Shown: in pieces, positions 16,550-25,262 of the stretch
Layout: every line of letters starts with the position of its first letter
How positions within the stretch are numbered: the stretch's first letter is position 1
DNA from: a virus
IMG/VR virus record: IMGVR_UViG_3300045996_001829
Location: 1 to 36,742 of that record
DNA: 36,742 nt
Reading direction: 5' to 3' (one strand)
Made by a program: the position numbers and the translations under genes
Notes under the pieces: generated by a model
What the model was told of the DNA's origin: nothing
The model's database searches: none
The model's input: the letters and a program-made list of their open reading frames with translations, nothing else

Positions 16550-18741
16550 TCTTTCCCCCATTCATTCTCGTGCCCGATGAAGGTGTCCCACTCGGCTCTG
16601 GCACGGGCGAGCGGCGGGATGCTGTAGAAATACGGCTGCGACTTATCGTCCTTTTGCATCGGCCGGCGCCCGCGTGCGTGGCTGGGGCAGCACACCTTGA
16701 GCAAGCGGCCGATCAACCGGTCTTCCGGCATCCGGCCTTTAATATTGCGTTCACGACTGTAACGGCGGAACGCGCTGCGAAATCTCTCGCATTCAATTTC
16801 GTTCGGCCACCCTTCGAAATCGGCCCCACCGAACGTGCCCGCCTCAAGGCTATCGAACCACCACTGATGGAACGGTTCGAGCGAGCTATGCTTTTGATCC
16901 CGAAGACCGGCGGTGGATGGCGCGGCGTTGACATCGATTCCGGTGCAATCGTAATCTCGCAGATAACGGAGCAATACCGAATACCCGCCCGCTTCCATGC
17001 CTTCTCGCATCGTCGTAAAAAATTTGCGGTCTTGTTTGCGTCCATCCCCCACATCAAAGACTGCAAAGCGGCGTTCGTCATGACTGGCGGGGACGAGCCA
17101 GTCTTCATTACCGATGACACAGACCCGAGTGGTATTCGCCACCGTGTACGGTTCTTTGCCCTTATGTTCGATGACATGCTCCCTCCCGGTGATCAAATCT
17201 TTGAGCGTACCTTCCGCTTGCTTATCGCCCGACCAGAACGCTTCATCCAAAGCGAAGAGGAGGCAATTCTCGAGGTGACCATTGAAATTGCCGATGAGAT
17301 AGCGTCGGTTGGAAGTAAGGAGAAAATGGCCTCCAAGAAGGGCACCGACTCGCTCAATGAGGGCATTCTTTCCCACGCCTTTCGCCCCTCGGAAGACGAG
17401 AGCCACAAGCGGCTTTTCCCACGGACGCTGGATGAGATGAGCAAAGTATCCCATGAGCCATCGGAAAAGCGCCTCATGACCTCCACATACGTTAGTCTTC
17501 GCGTGGTCGAGGAAGGCGTCGACGGCCGGGTGCGTGGTGTGGTTAGCTGGTTCATAGGCAAATCCTCTCCAGAGGTTATAGAAGCGTTTCGGGGTGGGTT
17601 GTTCGGGCAGAAAGCAGAGCCCTTCGTACTCGCGGCGGTGCTTATCTCTGAGCCACACTTTCGACTGGGGCTCGGTCTTTTTGCCCACTTGGATTTCGAA
17701 CGGAGCCATCTTATTGTGAAAGGCGTCCATCGACAGGTGTTCGAGTTTGTACTTGTCGTGGTGATCGGTCGTTTCCCAGAGGACGTGACAGCCCCCACCA
17801 GCGGTGATGAAGGCGAACGACTGATTCATTTCCTCGACCCAGTGCTTTTTGCCATCTGGCAACGATTCTGTGCCAAGTGGCACGTCTTTGAAGTGCGTTT
17901 CGGGGGCTCCGGACCCTGGTATTTCGAGCCCATATTGGTAGGCGTGATCGATCTTTTCTTGGAGTTCGAGGGGACACCAGGGTGGCTCATTGCGGTGATT
18001 CCAATAGTCGAGCATCAACGGAAGGCAGTCGGATTTATCGAGCCCCAAGTCTTTCACTCGACACGCCACCTTATATGTCGTCTCGTCCCCGTTCTGCCCT
18101 TGCACCGCTCGCGGGGCTTCCTCTTCCAAGTATCGAACCGCACGGGGAATCGCCCGTTCACGATCTACGGGAACCAGGGGTGTTCGAGCGGGTCGTTCGC
18201 TGCGCTCGTCCACCCCTCCGGGTGCGGCGTCTCCACAAGCTCTAACGACCCAATCTGGGGCCTCGGAGACAGGTGTCGCATCGGCGGTATACGTTTGGGA
18301 TCCAATGCAGCTACCCGCACCAACAATGTAGCCCCCTCGACTCCGGACATCGAGATTCCGACCGAGTACGCTCGCGCCTTGCCGCACGGGTGCGCGATGA
18401 CGATACACCAGATGCCGTCCTCCCGTTGGTGTAAATTGACTGCGGGTGACGGGCAAATCGAATCCCTCAAGTTCAAGCCGCAACAGTTCTCGATCACCGT
18501 GTTGTCCCTCCTTGTTATCGACGTCGATCACGATGAGCGCGTCATCGTCGAGAAATTTACTCGTCGAAATCCCGATGTTCGCATCCGGCCACTTGGCCCA
18601 CCACGTCACGATTTGACTGACATCCCGCGTGGCTTTTTTCGGGAAGTCTTTAATCAGAGGAGGACTCTTCGCCCCCGGTTGAATCGGGAACACATGGAAG
18701 CCCTCGGCAGCGAGGTGTAAAGCGTGATCAACAAGTGTCAT
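16546..18741 (-). CDS. Bifunctional DNA primase-polymerase / helicase
   Basis: A 731-residue replication protein. Residues 1-170 form an archaeo-eukaryotic prim-pol domain: VIDVDN (Asp73, Asp75), TPTGGRHLVY (His110) and LDVRSRGGYIVGAGS. A linker region follows, then an SF3-like/DUF5906 helicase with Walker A GAKGVGKN at 452-459, Walker B LFALDEAFW (Asp499, Glu500) and a sensor region VCVIGNEDWLVPASHDERRF. It would prime synthesis and unwind DNA at the phage fork together with the polymerase encoded upstream. It is separated from that polymerase by an HNH gene that overlaps both. Confidence 0.9.
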   Translation of the reverse strand: MTLVDHALHLAAEGFHVFPIQPGAKSPPLIKDFPKKATRDVSQIVTWWAKWPDANIGISTSKFLDDDALIVIDVDNKEGQHGDRELLRLELEGFDLPVTRSQFTPTGGRHLVYRHRAPVRQGASVLGRNLDVRSRGGYIVGAGSCIGSQTYTADATPVSEAPDWVVRACGDAAPGGVDERSERPARTPLVPVDRERAIPRAVRYLEEEAPRAVQGQNGDETTYKVACRVKDLGLDKSDCLPLMLDYWNHRNEPPWCPLELQEKIDHAYQYGLEIPGSGAPETHFKDVPLGTESLPDGKKHWVEEMNQSFAFITAGGGCHVLWETTDHHDKYKLEHLSMDAFHNKMAPFEIQVGKKTEPQSKVWLRDKHRREYEGLCFLPEQPTPKRFYNLWRGFAYEPANHTTHPAVDAFLDHAKTNVCGGHEALFRWLMGYFAHLIQRPWEKPLVALVFRGAKGVGKNALIERVGALLGGHFLLTSNRRYLIGNFNGHLENCLLFALDEAFWSGDKQAEGTLKDLITGREHVIEHKGKEPYTVANTTRVCVIGNEDWLVPASHDERRFAVFDVGDGRKQDRKFFTTMREGMEAGGYSVLLRYLRDYDCTGIDVNAAPSTAGLRDQKHSSLEPFHQWWFDSLEAGTFGGADFEGWPNEIECERFRSAFRRYSRERNIKGRMPEDRLIGRLLKVCCPSHARGRRPMQKDDKSQPYFYSIPPLARARAEWDTFIGHENEWGKE

Positions 18742-19259
18742 CCGTGGGCCCGTCTCTTTCCGTTGCGCACATTCCAGACGTGCGTGCGGCTCACGTTGAA
18801 CCGCTTCGCAATTTCAGTAATGGTCCCCGTCGCCCGTTGGATCTTGACGAGTAAACGCCGGGGGTATTTCGTCCACGGGTGTTTCGGGCCGCACAACGCC
18901 GTCCCGTGTTTGTGCTTGTCTGCAAAATTGTTTTTCTTCGTATCGTACCGAAGGTCGACGAGGCGGGCCGATCTCGTGAGCACGTTGTGGCAGATTTCTT
19001 TTCCAGGGGGGCATGGGCCGACGAAGGCTTCCATCACCAGTTGGTGTACCGTACGCCAGCGTTTATCTTTTCCACGGCAGATCGCGACAAGGGGATACCC
19101 GTACTGGTTATGCGGTTTTGTTTTCAATAGCCGGCCTCTGTACCACCGAAGACGCCCGTCCGCAAATCTCACCAGCCTGTCCACCGACCGGACACGGCCA
19201 TGGTCGCTCACTTCGTACCACCCGATGTAGCCCGCCACAGGTTTCCATTGCTCGCTCAT
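18738..19259 (-). CDS. NUMOD4/HNH homing-type endonuclease
   Basis: A 173-residue product; the ATG overlaps the polymerase stop and its own stop overlaps the primase start. Residues 4-28 are a NUMOD4 motif (WKPVAGYIGWYEVSDHGRVRS). Residues 69-120 are HNH-like (TVHQLVMEAFVGPCPPGKEICHN...LRYDTKKNNFADKHKHGT), with His72, His91 and Asn110/111. The C-terminus (about 132-170) is a helix-turn-helix, ITEIAKRFNVSRTHVW, for DNA recognition. The usual Asp-Gly after the second His is replaced by Val-Leu, so activity may be altered. It is a free-standing mobile gene inserted between two replication genes. Confidence 0.85.
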   Translation of the reverse strand: MSEQWKPVAGYIGWYEVSDHGRVRSVDRLVRFADGRLRWYRGRLLKTKPHNQYGYPLVAICRGKDKRWRTVHQLVMEAFVGPCPPGKEICHNVLTRSARLVDLRYDTKKNNFADKHKHGTALCGPKHPWTKYPRRLLVKIQRATGTITEIAKRFNVSRTHVWNVRNGKRRAHG

Positions 19260-21217
19260 TTTCGAAATCGCTTGCCACGCCATCCCTCGACGGAGACTGG
19301 CAACCCCTCTGCCCATGCGGGTACTGCTGCCATGAGCTTGTGAAACTGGTGCATATCGCCCTCGCCTTCGTTGACTTCCACGACGATCTCGTCATGGACG
19401 TGAAGCACCACCGGATACCCCGCAGCTTCCACTCGCAGAATCGCTTCGGCTAGCAAATCCCTCGACACGGCTTGCGTAATGTTCTCAGATAAAGAACCGC
19501 CGTAAGTATGCGTCTCTTCCCACTTGTTTGTCAAGCCATTTACTTTCATGTAGTGGATCTGTTCGCGCTCCTCACCCCACGGGGTCATGCACAATTTCAT
19601 TTTCGGGTACGGGTAGGTGAGGAGCCGGCCGTTCGGGAGTAGGCAGAACAAAAATGAACCTTTGGTTCGGAAAGCCACATTCCGCACGCGGAACACCACC
19701 CCTGGAGTGGTGACGGCACTCGTGGCCGCTGATTCGAGATCGTACCAGTATTGCTTAATGTTGGGGTTCGCTTGACGCCACGCTTCTTTGATTGACTCGG
19801 CTTCGCTTTTGGGGACTTTGATTCCATACGTGTACGCCATCGTTTGAAACGCCCCAACGCCCCCACCATAGCCACAGGCGAGTTCAGCAACTTTTCCAAT
19901 TTGTCTTTCAGGACTTTTCTTTGTGAACTCGGAAGCTGGTCGATGATAGATGCGACTAGCAGATAATAAGTAGAGATCATCTCCCGTGCCGGCATCAAAG
20001 GCTGTGAAGGCTTCAAGTTTCCACCTCTCTTGGGCGAGCCATGCCAGCACTCGCCCTTCAATGTTGGCAAAATCGCCCGCGATGAGTTCGTTCCCCTCGG
20101 GAGCACAAATCAGTCCGCGTAAACAACTGGAAATAACTTCAAGAGGATGCCCGTACAGAAGACCAATAAAGGGAATCGCTTTGTCGATCGGCATGTGCGT
20201 GATCGCATCCAAGACCGACTCTATTTCGCTTTGGGTGAGGCTAGGTCGGGGCAAATTGTGGGGCTGCATTCGTCGACCGCCCCAGCGGCCGGTGGCGGCG
20301 GCGTGGTACTGCAATGGATACATAACCCGTCCGTCTTTGGTACTGCATTCGAGCATGGATTTGAGTTTGGCCGTGGACGTCTTAGCAAATTCGTACCGGA
20401 TCTCGAGAGCACGCCGAACGTCCGCTGGCAGATCAAGTTGGGACAGAAGATCGAGTACATCCGTCCGTTGAAGGCTAGGGCAGTCCACTCCGCGAGCCAC
20501 GCACCATCGGGTAAGCGCTGCCACTTCGGAGGGACGTGAAACTTTTCCCTGTGATACAGTTCGAAGTTCTTCGGAGAGACGTTCTTGCTCTCGCTCAACA
20601 ATCGGGATCGCAGCAACGACCGCTTGTCGATCCACGGGTACCCCTCGCCGGTTAATCGCATAATCCACCGTCCATAGTTTTTGCTCCTCGTGCGAAAGGT
20701 TGAGGGCCCTCTTTGCTAATTCTCGCTCAACCCGGACGTCCTGCTTGCAATACTCATAGAGTTTCTGTTTTTTGTCCTCCTCGTCCCACCACGTCAGCGG
20801 CTCGGTGGTTTTCGGTTTCGACATCTGCATCATGAGGCGTTGGCCCTCGAGATCCTTCCGCTGGGTGATCCCCAGTGCGGCCGACGCTTTCTCCAACGAC
20901 CCCGGCAAGGCCATCGAATAACACATTGCCATTGTGCACCGGCATTGCGCGGGATCAAGACGGGGCCACCCATACCTCGGCACCATGATCTGATTCCAAA
21001 TCGCGAGTTCGAAATGGGCGTTATGGGCGAAGACCAGATCATGCGGTTCAATCCGAACGGGCCAATTCACCGTCGGGTGCCAAATCTGCGGCACGTCTTC
21101 GTCCAGCGCAAAGCTCATACACCACACATCGGTATCCGGGTGGCTGGCGTAGTTCTCCAACCCCGCCGTCGTGAGTTCCACCGTGGAGCGCGTTTCGAAA
21201 TCGATGTGGATGTGCAT
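19256..21217 (-). CDS. Family A DNA polymerase with 3'-5' exonuclease
   Basis: The product has 653 residues, starting at ATG 21217; a TTG three bases earlier is less likely. The proofreading exonuclease occupies 1-170: Exo I IDFET (Asp6, Glu8), Exo II AHNAHFE (64-70) and Exo III YCKQD (Tyr156, Asp160). The polymerase part has motif A GDFANIEGRVLA (Asp382), motif B RQIGKVAELACGYGG (Arg438, Lys442, Tyr450) and motif C HVHDE (606-610). There is no 5' nuclease, as in T7-type replicative polymerases. It is the phage replicase. No normal ribosome binding site precedes it; a terminator-like hairpin does. Confidence 0.95.
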   Translation of the reverse strand: MHIHIDFETRSTVELTTAGLENYASHPDTDVWCMSFALDEDVPQIWHPTVNWPVRIEPHDLVFAHNAHFELAIWNQIMVPRYGWPRLDPAQCRCTMAMCYSMALPGSLEKASAALGITQRKDLEGQRLMMQMSKPKTTEPLTWWDEEDKKQKLYEYCKQDVRVERELAKRALNLSHEEQKLWTVDYAINRRGVPVDRQAVVAAIPIVEREQERLSEELRTVSQGKVSRPSEVAALTRWCVARGVDCPSLQRTDVLDLLSQLDLPADVRRALEIRYEFAKTSTAKLKSMLECSTKDGRVMYPLQYHAAATGRWGGRRMQPHNLPRPSLTQSEIESVLDAITHMPIDKAIPFIGLLYGHPLEVISSCLRGLICAPEGNELIAGDFANIEGRVLAWLAQERWKLEAFTAFDAGTGDDLYLLSASRIYHRPASEFTKKSPERQIGKVAELACGYGGGVGAFQTMAYTYGIKVPKSEAESIKEAWRQANPNIKQYWYDLESAATSAVTTPGVVFRVRNVAFRTKGSFLFCLLPNGRLLTYPYPKMKLCMTPWGEEREQIHYMKVNGLTNKWEETHTYGGSLSENITQAVSRDLLAEAILRVEAAGYPVVLHVHDEIVVEVNEGEGDMHQFHKLMAAVPAWAEGLPVSVEGWRGKRFRK

Positions 21218-21218
21218 C

Positions 21219-21253
21219 AAATAAAAAGCCCCCGCTCACGGGAACGGGGGCCT
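21219..21253 (-). terminator. Rho-independent terminator-like hairpin directly before the polymerase start
   Basis: Read on the minus strand: GCCCCCG, a 10-base loop, CGGGGGC, then TTTTTATTT. The 7-bp GC stem and T-tract are a textbook terminator after the ssDNA-binding protein gene. The T-tract ends 1-2 bases before the polymerase ATG. The only purine-rich stretch near the start (GAGCGGGGG) is inside the stem. Confidence 0.8.
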
Positions 21254-21263
21254 CTCCCCGCCC

Positions 21264-21833
21264 CTATTTGAATATGTCGCCGGGGTTTCCGCTCTCGGTT
21301 GCCCCCTCTTCGGCCACGGGTTCGAAGTCCGCTTGCGGCGTGGTGCGGCCCCCTAATGGTTGACCCTCACCCAACTTCTGAACGTGCTGCAGCCCAAAGC
21401 TGATGCCCTTATTGCCCTTGTTGTCGTAGGCAAAGGCTCTCACGGACGCGCGGGCATAACAGCCGGGATAGAACAACCGCTCCTCGATGATGTCGCTCAC
21501 CGACGCATCCACCAAGCCCGGTCGTTGCTTCGAGGTCGCGGTGATGAACATCGCGCCCTTCTCGTACCCTTCCACGTCCTTTTCACCCTGATCACGAAAC
21601 GGATTGCGCCAATTCTTCGGCCATTTGCTGACGTCTTCGCCCCACTTTTCCTTGCCCGCCCGCATCGCCTCTGCTTTCAGAGCCGTGAGATCCGCGCTCT
21701 TGTCAAAGAGCATCGTGATCGAAAATTTGGGCTCCTGTCCCTGCTGCATCGGCGTGTTCGGCCGAAAGATGTAGGGATAGGACACACGGAATTTCGGGGT
21801 GATGACATTTTTCGAGGCGACTGCCGTACCCAT
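21264..21833 (-). CDS. ssDNA-binding protein, DUF2815 type
   Basis: The product has 189 residues; the ATG at 21833 follows AGGAGGG. The N-terminus (KFRVSYPYIFRPNTP), FSITMLFDK, GYEKGAMFITATSKQRPGLVD and the tail of Glu/Asp/Phe (DIFK) fit the DUF2815 phage ssDNA-binding proteins, which adopt an OB-fold and carry an acidic C-terminus. It commonly occurs with a DUF2800 nuclease and a family A polymerase, exactly the neighbours here. It would coat single strands at the fork and in recombination. Confidence 0.85.
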   Translation of the reverse strand: MGTAVASKNVITPKFRVSYPYIFRPNTPMQQGQEPKFSITMLFDKSADLTALKAEAMRAGKEKWGEDVSKWPKNWRNPFRDQGEKDVEGYEKGAMFITATSKQRPGLVDASVSDIIEERLFYPGCYARASVRAFAYDNKGNKGISFGLQHVQKLGEGQPLGGRTTPQADFEPVAEEGATESGNPGDIFK

Positions 21834-21866
21834 AAAGCCCTCCTGTTTTTCCACTCGACTCCCAGT

Positions 21867-22043
21867 TTAGGCGTCGGGAGCATCACGCTGTTCGTCTTCC
21901 CACTCTTTCTGCATCTCGGCGGGATCCATCGGCCCGCACTCGGGACACTCCAACATATACACGCGCCGGATCGTCCCCACCCCGATGTCCACCTCATCGG
22001 CCTCTTCGACACAGTGCGGATTTCCACACGCGGGGCATTCCAT
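21867..22043 (-). CDS. Small zinc-ribbon protein
   Basis: A 58-residue acidic product. Cysteine pairs CPAC (3-6) and CPEC (33-36) form a zinc ribbon. The start is three bases after the DUF2800 stop. No specific function is visible; it may be a nucleic acid-binding or protein-contact accessory of the replication genes. Confidence 0.7.
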   Translation of the reverse strand: MECPACGNPHCVEEADEVDIGVGTIRRVYMLECPECGPMDPAEMQKEWEDEQRDAPDA

Positions 22044-22046
22044 ACA

Positions 22047-23204
22047 TCACGCAAACGGATCGACTACGCAAGTTGTTTCGAGAACCGCAAAATCTTCTTT
22101 TGCAGTCGTTCTCGTGACCGCTGGACGAGGATCGCTAAGTGGAGCAATGGTGTGTCCACTGGATGATTTGTCAATAAATCCGTCAAGCAAGCCCTTTGCG
22201 GTGGGGATAACTTTTTCCATCTGCGCAGGGCTGCGTAACTCTGGGTCAACATAAATTTGGGCATCACTGTAGCCCGCAGCTTTAAGTGTGTTTTTCGCTC
22301 CGACTTCATCTCGCCATTTCCTCCTCGGCTTTTTGTCCACCAGTTTGTAACCGGGGATCTCGCGGCCGGCTTCGAGTTCTCCGTAGGCAAATTCATTGAC
22401 GCGCTTCACCCACGCCTCGATCTTCGGGATGGCGGTCAAGGCTTGGGCGAGTTTATCCGGATCATAGGGAACGGGGGCTAACTCTTGCGTCTTCCCGAAA
22501 TCCATCTTCGCCACGATCTGGGTTTCTTTGTGCAACTCGGGACAGATGCCGGCCGCAGGGCAGAACCGGCACCAGCCGCCCGCTTTGAACGGGGCGTTGG
22601 GTTGCGCGGTCGCACTGGCGTACGCAATGAGATCGTTCTTGAAGTCGAGCAAATCCATCGTGTCGATCGTCCACGAGCGATATTTCCCGTCGCCGCATCG
22701 CGGTTGGACTATGCCGAGTTCGATCTTCTCGATCAGTTGGTTGGCTTCGCGATAGGCGCCGAGCCCGTAATACATCAACTGCGAATTCTTGACCGGATCG
22801 ACATACACGCCCGCGCCATATTTGAAATCGACCACGATCAACAGCTTGTGATCCGGCCAGTAGCACATGAAGTCACACGTCCCAAAGCAACCGGGATACA
22901 CGGCGGACAAATCAAACCGCTTCTCCACGAGATGCACGGCCCCCGTCTTGTGACGGAAGGAGTCGCAAATACGTACGTATTCTGCGACAGCTTCATACAT
23001 CTCGGGATCGTCGAGGAGCGCGGGGTTGAACTTGCCGGTGGTCAACCACTCGGCGGCGTAGGCATGGGCCTTTGTGCCTTCCTCTGCGTAGGCGCTCGAG
23101 GGCTGGGGTGGAACCGTCGAAATCAGTTTCACCGACCCCGGACAGTTGAACCACCGCTCGCTGGATGAGGCGCCGATCGGACTATGTTCGAGGAGTGGTG
23201 TCAT
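22047..23204 (-). CDS. DUF2800 PD-(D/E)XK nuclease (RecB/Cas4-like)
   Basis: The product has 385 residues. It shows SSSERWFNCPGS with Cys21, a nuclease core GTCDFMCYWPDHKLLIVVDFKYG (Asp...DFK motif), a QLMYY helix, and a C-terminal CRFCPAAGIC triplet. The four cysteines match the iron-sulphur arrangement of AddB/Cas4-like nucleases. The family is a phage recombination or end-processing exonuclease. It overlaps the upstream small gene by ATGA and precedes the ssDNA-binding protein gene, fitting a recombination module. Confidence 0.85.
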   Translation of the reverse strand: MTPLLEHSPIGASSSERWFNCPGSVKLISTVPPQPSSAYAEEGTKAHAYAAEWLTTGKFNPALLDDPEMYEAVAEYVRICDSFRHKTGAVHLVEKRFDLSAVYPGCFGTCDFMCYWPDHKLLIVVDFKYGAGVYVDPVKNSQLMYYGLGAYREANQLIEKIELGIVQPRCGDGKYRSWTIDTMDLLDFKNDLIAYASATAQPNAPFKAGGWCRFCPAAGICPELHKETQIVAKMDFGKTQELAPVPYDPDKLAQALTAIPKIEAWVKRVNEFAYGELEAGREIPGYKLVDKKPRRKWRDEVGAKNTLKAAGYSDAQIYVDPELRSPAQMEKVIPTAKGLLDGFIDKSSSGHTIAPLSDPRPAVTRTTAKEDFAVLETTCVVDPFA

Positions 23205-23377
23205 TCATTCCCTCCCCACGGTTCGAGCACGTAGGTTTGAAACCACCGCATTTCGCCGTGGTCATCCAGCACCTTCACGCCGTTCGGCCCGACGTTCGCA
23301 ATCGAGCCGTCCGGCAACCACTCGGTGAGGTCTTGCACGGCAAAGACTTCGTGGGTGTAGATATGCCGGACTTTCAT
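23201..23377 (-). CDS. Small hypothetical protein
   Basis: A 58-residue product lying between two real genes, 2 bases after the upstream stop and overlapping the next start by ATGA. It has a beta-like pattern (HIYTHEVFAVQDLTEWLPDG, EMRWFQTYVLEPWGG). No family recognised; gene packing and codon pattern support it. Confidence 0.6.
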   Translation of the reverse strand: MKVRHIYTHEVFAVQDLTEWLPDGSIANVGPNGVKVLDDHGEMRWFQTYVLEPWGGNE

Positions 23378-23379
23378 GG

Positions 23380-23844
23380 CTACACCTTGAACGGGTCAGA
23401 CCCAACGCTGCCCATCGCAGCGATCGCGGCGTCTTGCACGGCTTGGTACTTATCGGCCGGGACATCCCGCACCATCTTGATCCCAAAGCCATCGAGCAAC
23501 AGCTTCGAGACGGCGGTCATCCCTTCCTCGTTGGTCTTGTGCTTGCCGGCCAATTCCTGCAACGCCTTTTTCATCGACTCAAACGTGGCGCTGGGAACGG
23601 CCACCTTCGCATCGGCTGGCATCGGGACTGGCGCGGGTTCGACGGTCACCGCTTCTTTCGGCTTCGGCCCACGCTTTTTGGGGGTGGGAATTTCTTCTGC
23701 GGCCACCGCCGCATCCTTCAACAACGTGGCACCGCTGGCGAGGGTGGTGGACTGCAACGCGGGACCGTCCCACCCGGCGACCATGCTGCGAATCTTGCCT
23801 TGAATTTCGTCAAGTGAGATGCCTTGAATCGTGAGAGTCAACAT
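23380..23844 (-). CDS. Hypothetical protein with AT-hook-like basic patch
   Basis: The product has 154 residues, with RBS AAGGAG. The N-terminus is short and helical (SLDEIQGKIRSMVAGW). A Pro/Lys-rich linker follows with KKRGPKPK at about residues 56-63, similar to an AT hook. The C-terminal part is helical (ESMKKALQELAGKHKTNEEG...KYQAVQDAAIAAM). Its place between helicase and nuclease genes suggests a DNA transaction accessory. No named family recognised. Confidence 0.6.
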   Translation of the reverse strand: MLTLTIQGISLDEIQGKIRSMVAGWDGPALQSTTLASGATLLKDAAVAAEEIPTPKKRGPKPKEAVTVEPAPVPMPADAKVAVPSATFESMKKALQELAGKHKTNEEGMTAVSKLLLDGFGIKMVRDVPADKYQAVQDAAIAAMGSVGSDPFKV

Positions 23845-23846
23845 GA

Positions 23847-25262
23847 TTACGCTCCTTCAAATGGGTTAGGGTTATTGACTGGGGCCTTGTTGATCATCGC
23901 ATCGCCTAAGAGTTGACAGAGATCGCGCATCTTGCGGGAGAGGACTCGTTGTACCTGGGTGTCGATGGAATCCGGCAGCATGAACACCCGCGCCCGACAT
24001 TTCTCTTTTTGCCCGAGCCGGTGGATCCGCATCATGGCTTGGGCGTTATCGGCCGGCACATAGGATTGTTCGATGAAGGCCACTTCATGCGCGGCCGTCA
24101 GCGTGATCGCGGTCCCCGCTGCCTGGATGTTGCAAATCGCCACCCGCACATGGGCCAGCGTTTGGAATTCCTTAATGTAGCGGTTCTTTTTCGCTTGCGG
24201 CGTTCCACCCCAGAGGACGAAGGGATGGAAGGCCATCATGCGTTCACGCACTTCGCGGAGCACCGACTTGTGATGGCCGAAGATCACAATTTTGTGATAA
24301 TCGCCGCGCTTCAACTCAGCGGTGATCATCTCGCACATGGCCGGGATCTTCGAGAGCGCCACGTACTGGCGAGAGAGCGTACACTTATCTGAGAGCCCTT
24401 GGATCGCCTTCAAGCCCGATTCACTCGCGGCCCCCACCGCGTCCAGAAGGCGTTGCATGGTGACCATTTCGTTCGTGACCTCTTCTTGGACACTCGCAAT
24501 GGTGCGAGTCCCCATGATCACCTCGTGATGCCAGGACCGGAGTTCTACCTCTGATGGTGGCACCACCACGTCTTGAATGCGGAGATCGGGGAGTTGCACA
24601 TTCACTTCGTCTTTCCTCCTTCTAAGCATAATGGGGGCGAGGAGTTGTCGCAGTTCGGGGATGCGCACGGATCGGTGGACTCGGATGTCGTGATACGGTG
24701 TGTAGCTGAAGTCGGTAAACCGGCGCATGAAGGCCCAGTAATCAAGCCCAGTAGCCCCAAATGCACGAAGTAACGGATACAAATTTCCCGCATGATTACG
24801 CGCCGGAGTGCCGGAGACTGCCCAGAGCCGATCCGTAACGCGCAGCAAGTTCTGATAGACTTCGATGGTCCGCTGCGCGTTTCTGTTTTGGAGGACGTGG
24901 CTTTCATCAAGCACCACCACGTTCCAATGTTCCAACAATAACGAAATAGCGATGTCTCTCGTCGCCAGTAAGTCGTACGAGCAAATCGTTCCATTGTCCG
25001 AAGAGGAAAAACTTGCCGTCTTGTGTTCGAGAATCGAGAACCGCCTGACGAAGCAAGAGACAGTCGCGAACTGGTCCCGCCATTGATAGCGGGCTATCGC
25101 TGGGCAGAGAATCAAGATACGGTCCAAGACGTTCAACGAATCGACGGCTCTGATCACTTGGGCCGTCTTGCCTAAGCCCGGTTCGTCCGCGAGGAGTCTG
25201 TATTTGTGCTTCGTCAGCCATTCGGCCCCCTCGATCTGGTACGGATAGAACGGAAAGCTCAC
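23847..25262 (-). CDS. SNF2-family (SF2) helicase
   Basis: The product has 471 residues and starts with GTG overlapping the upstream stop (GTGA). Motif I is DEPGLGKT (26-33), motif II is LDESH (118-122), motif III SGTPARN, and the second RecA lobe ends with QAMMRIHRLGQ, typical of SNF2-type translocases. The length corresponds to a minimal helicase core without extra domains. Phage members act in recombination, replication restart or remodelling of protein-DNA complexes. Confidence 0.9.
   Translation of the reverse strand: MSFPFYPYQIEGAEWLTKHKYRLLADEPGLGKTAQVIRAVDSLNVLDRILILCPAIARYQWRDQFATVSCFVRRFSILEHKTASFSSSDNGTICSYDLLATRDIAISLLLEHWNVVVLDESHVLQNRNAQRTIEVYQNLLRVTDRLWAVSGTPARNHAGNLYPLLRAFGATGLDYWAFMRRFTDFSYTPYHDIRVHRSVRIPELRQLLAPIMLRRRKDEVNVQLPDLRIQDVVVPPSEVELRSWHHEVIMGTRTIASVQEEVTNEMVTMQRLLDAVGAASESGLKAIQGLSDKCTLSRQYVALSKIPAMCEMITAELKRGDYHKIVIFGHHKSVLREVRERMMAFHPFVLWGGTPQAKKNRYIKEFQTLAHVRVAICNIQAAGTAITLTAAHEVAFIEQSYVPADNAQAMMRIHRLGQKEKCRARVFMLPDSIDTQVQRVLSRKMRDLCQLLGDAMINKAPVNNPNPFEGA

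Noticed and set aside
16570-18720. 716-codon open frame on the plus strand opposite the prim-pol gene
   Set aside because: It mirrors a gene with complete prim-pol and helicase motifs, has no recognisable domain and is rich in low-complexity antisense patterns; GC-rich codon bias keeps the opposite frame open.
21867-22043. Possible start at ATG 22047 for the zinc-ribbon gene
   Set aside because: That ATG is in another frame and ends quickly; the CPAC/CPEC frame starts at 22043.
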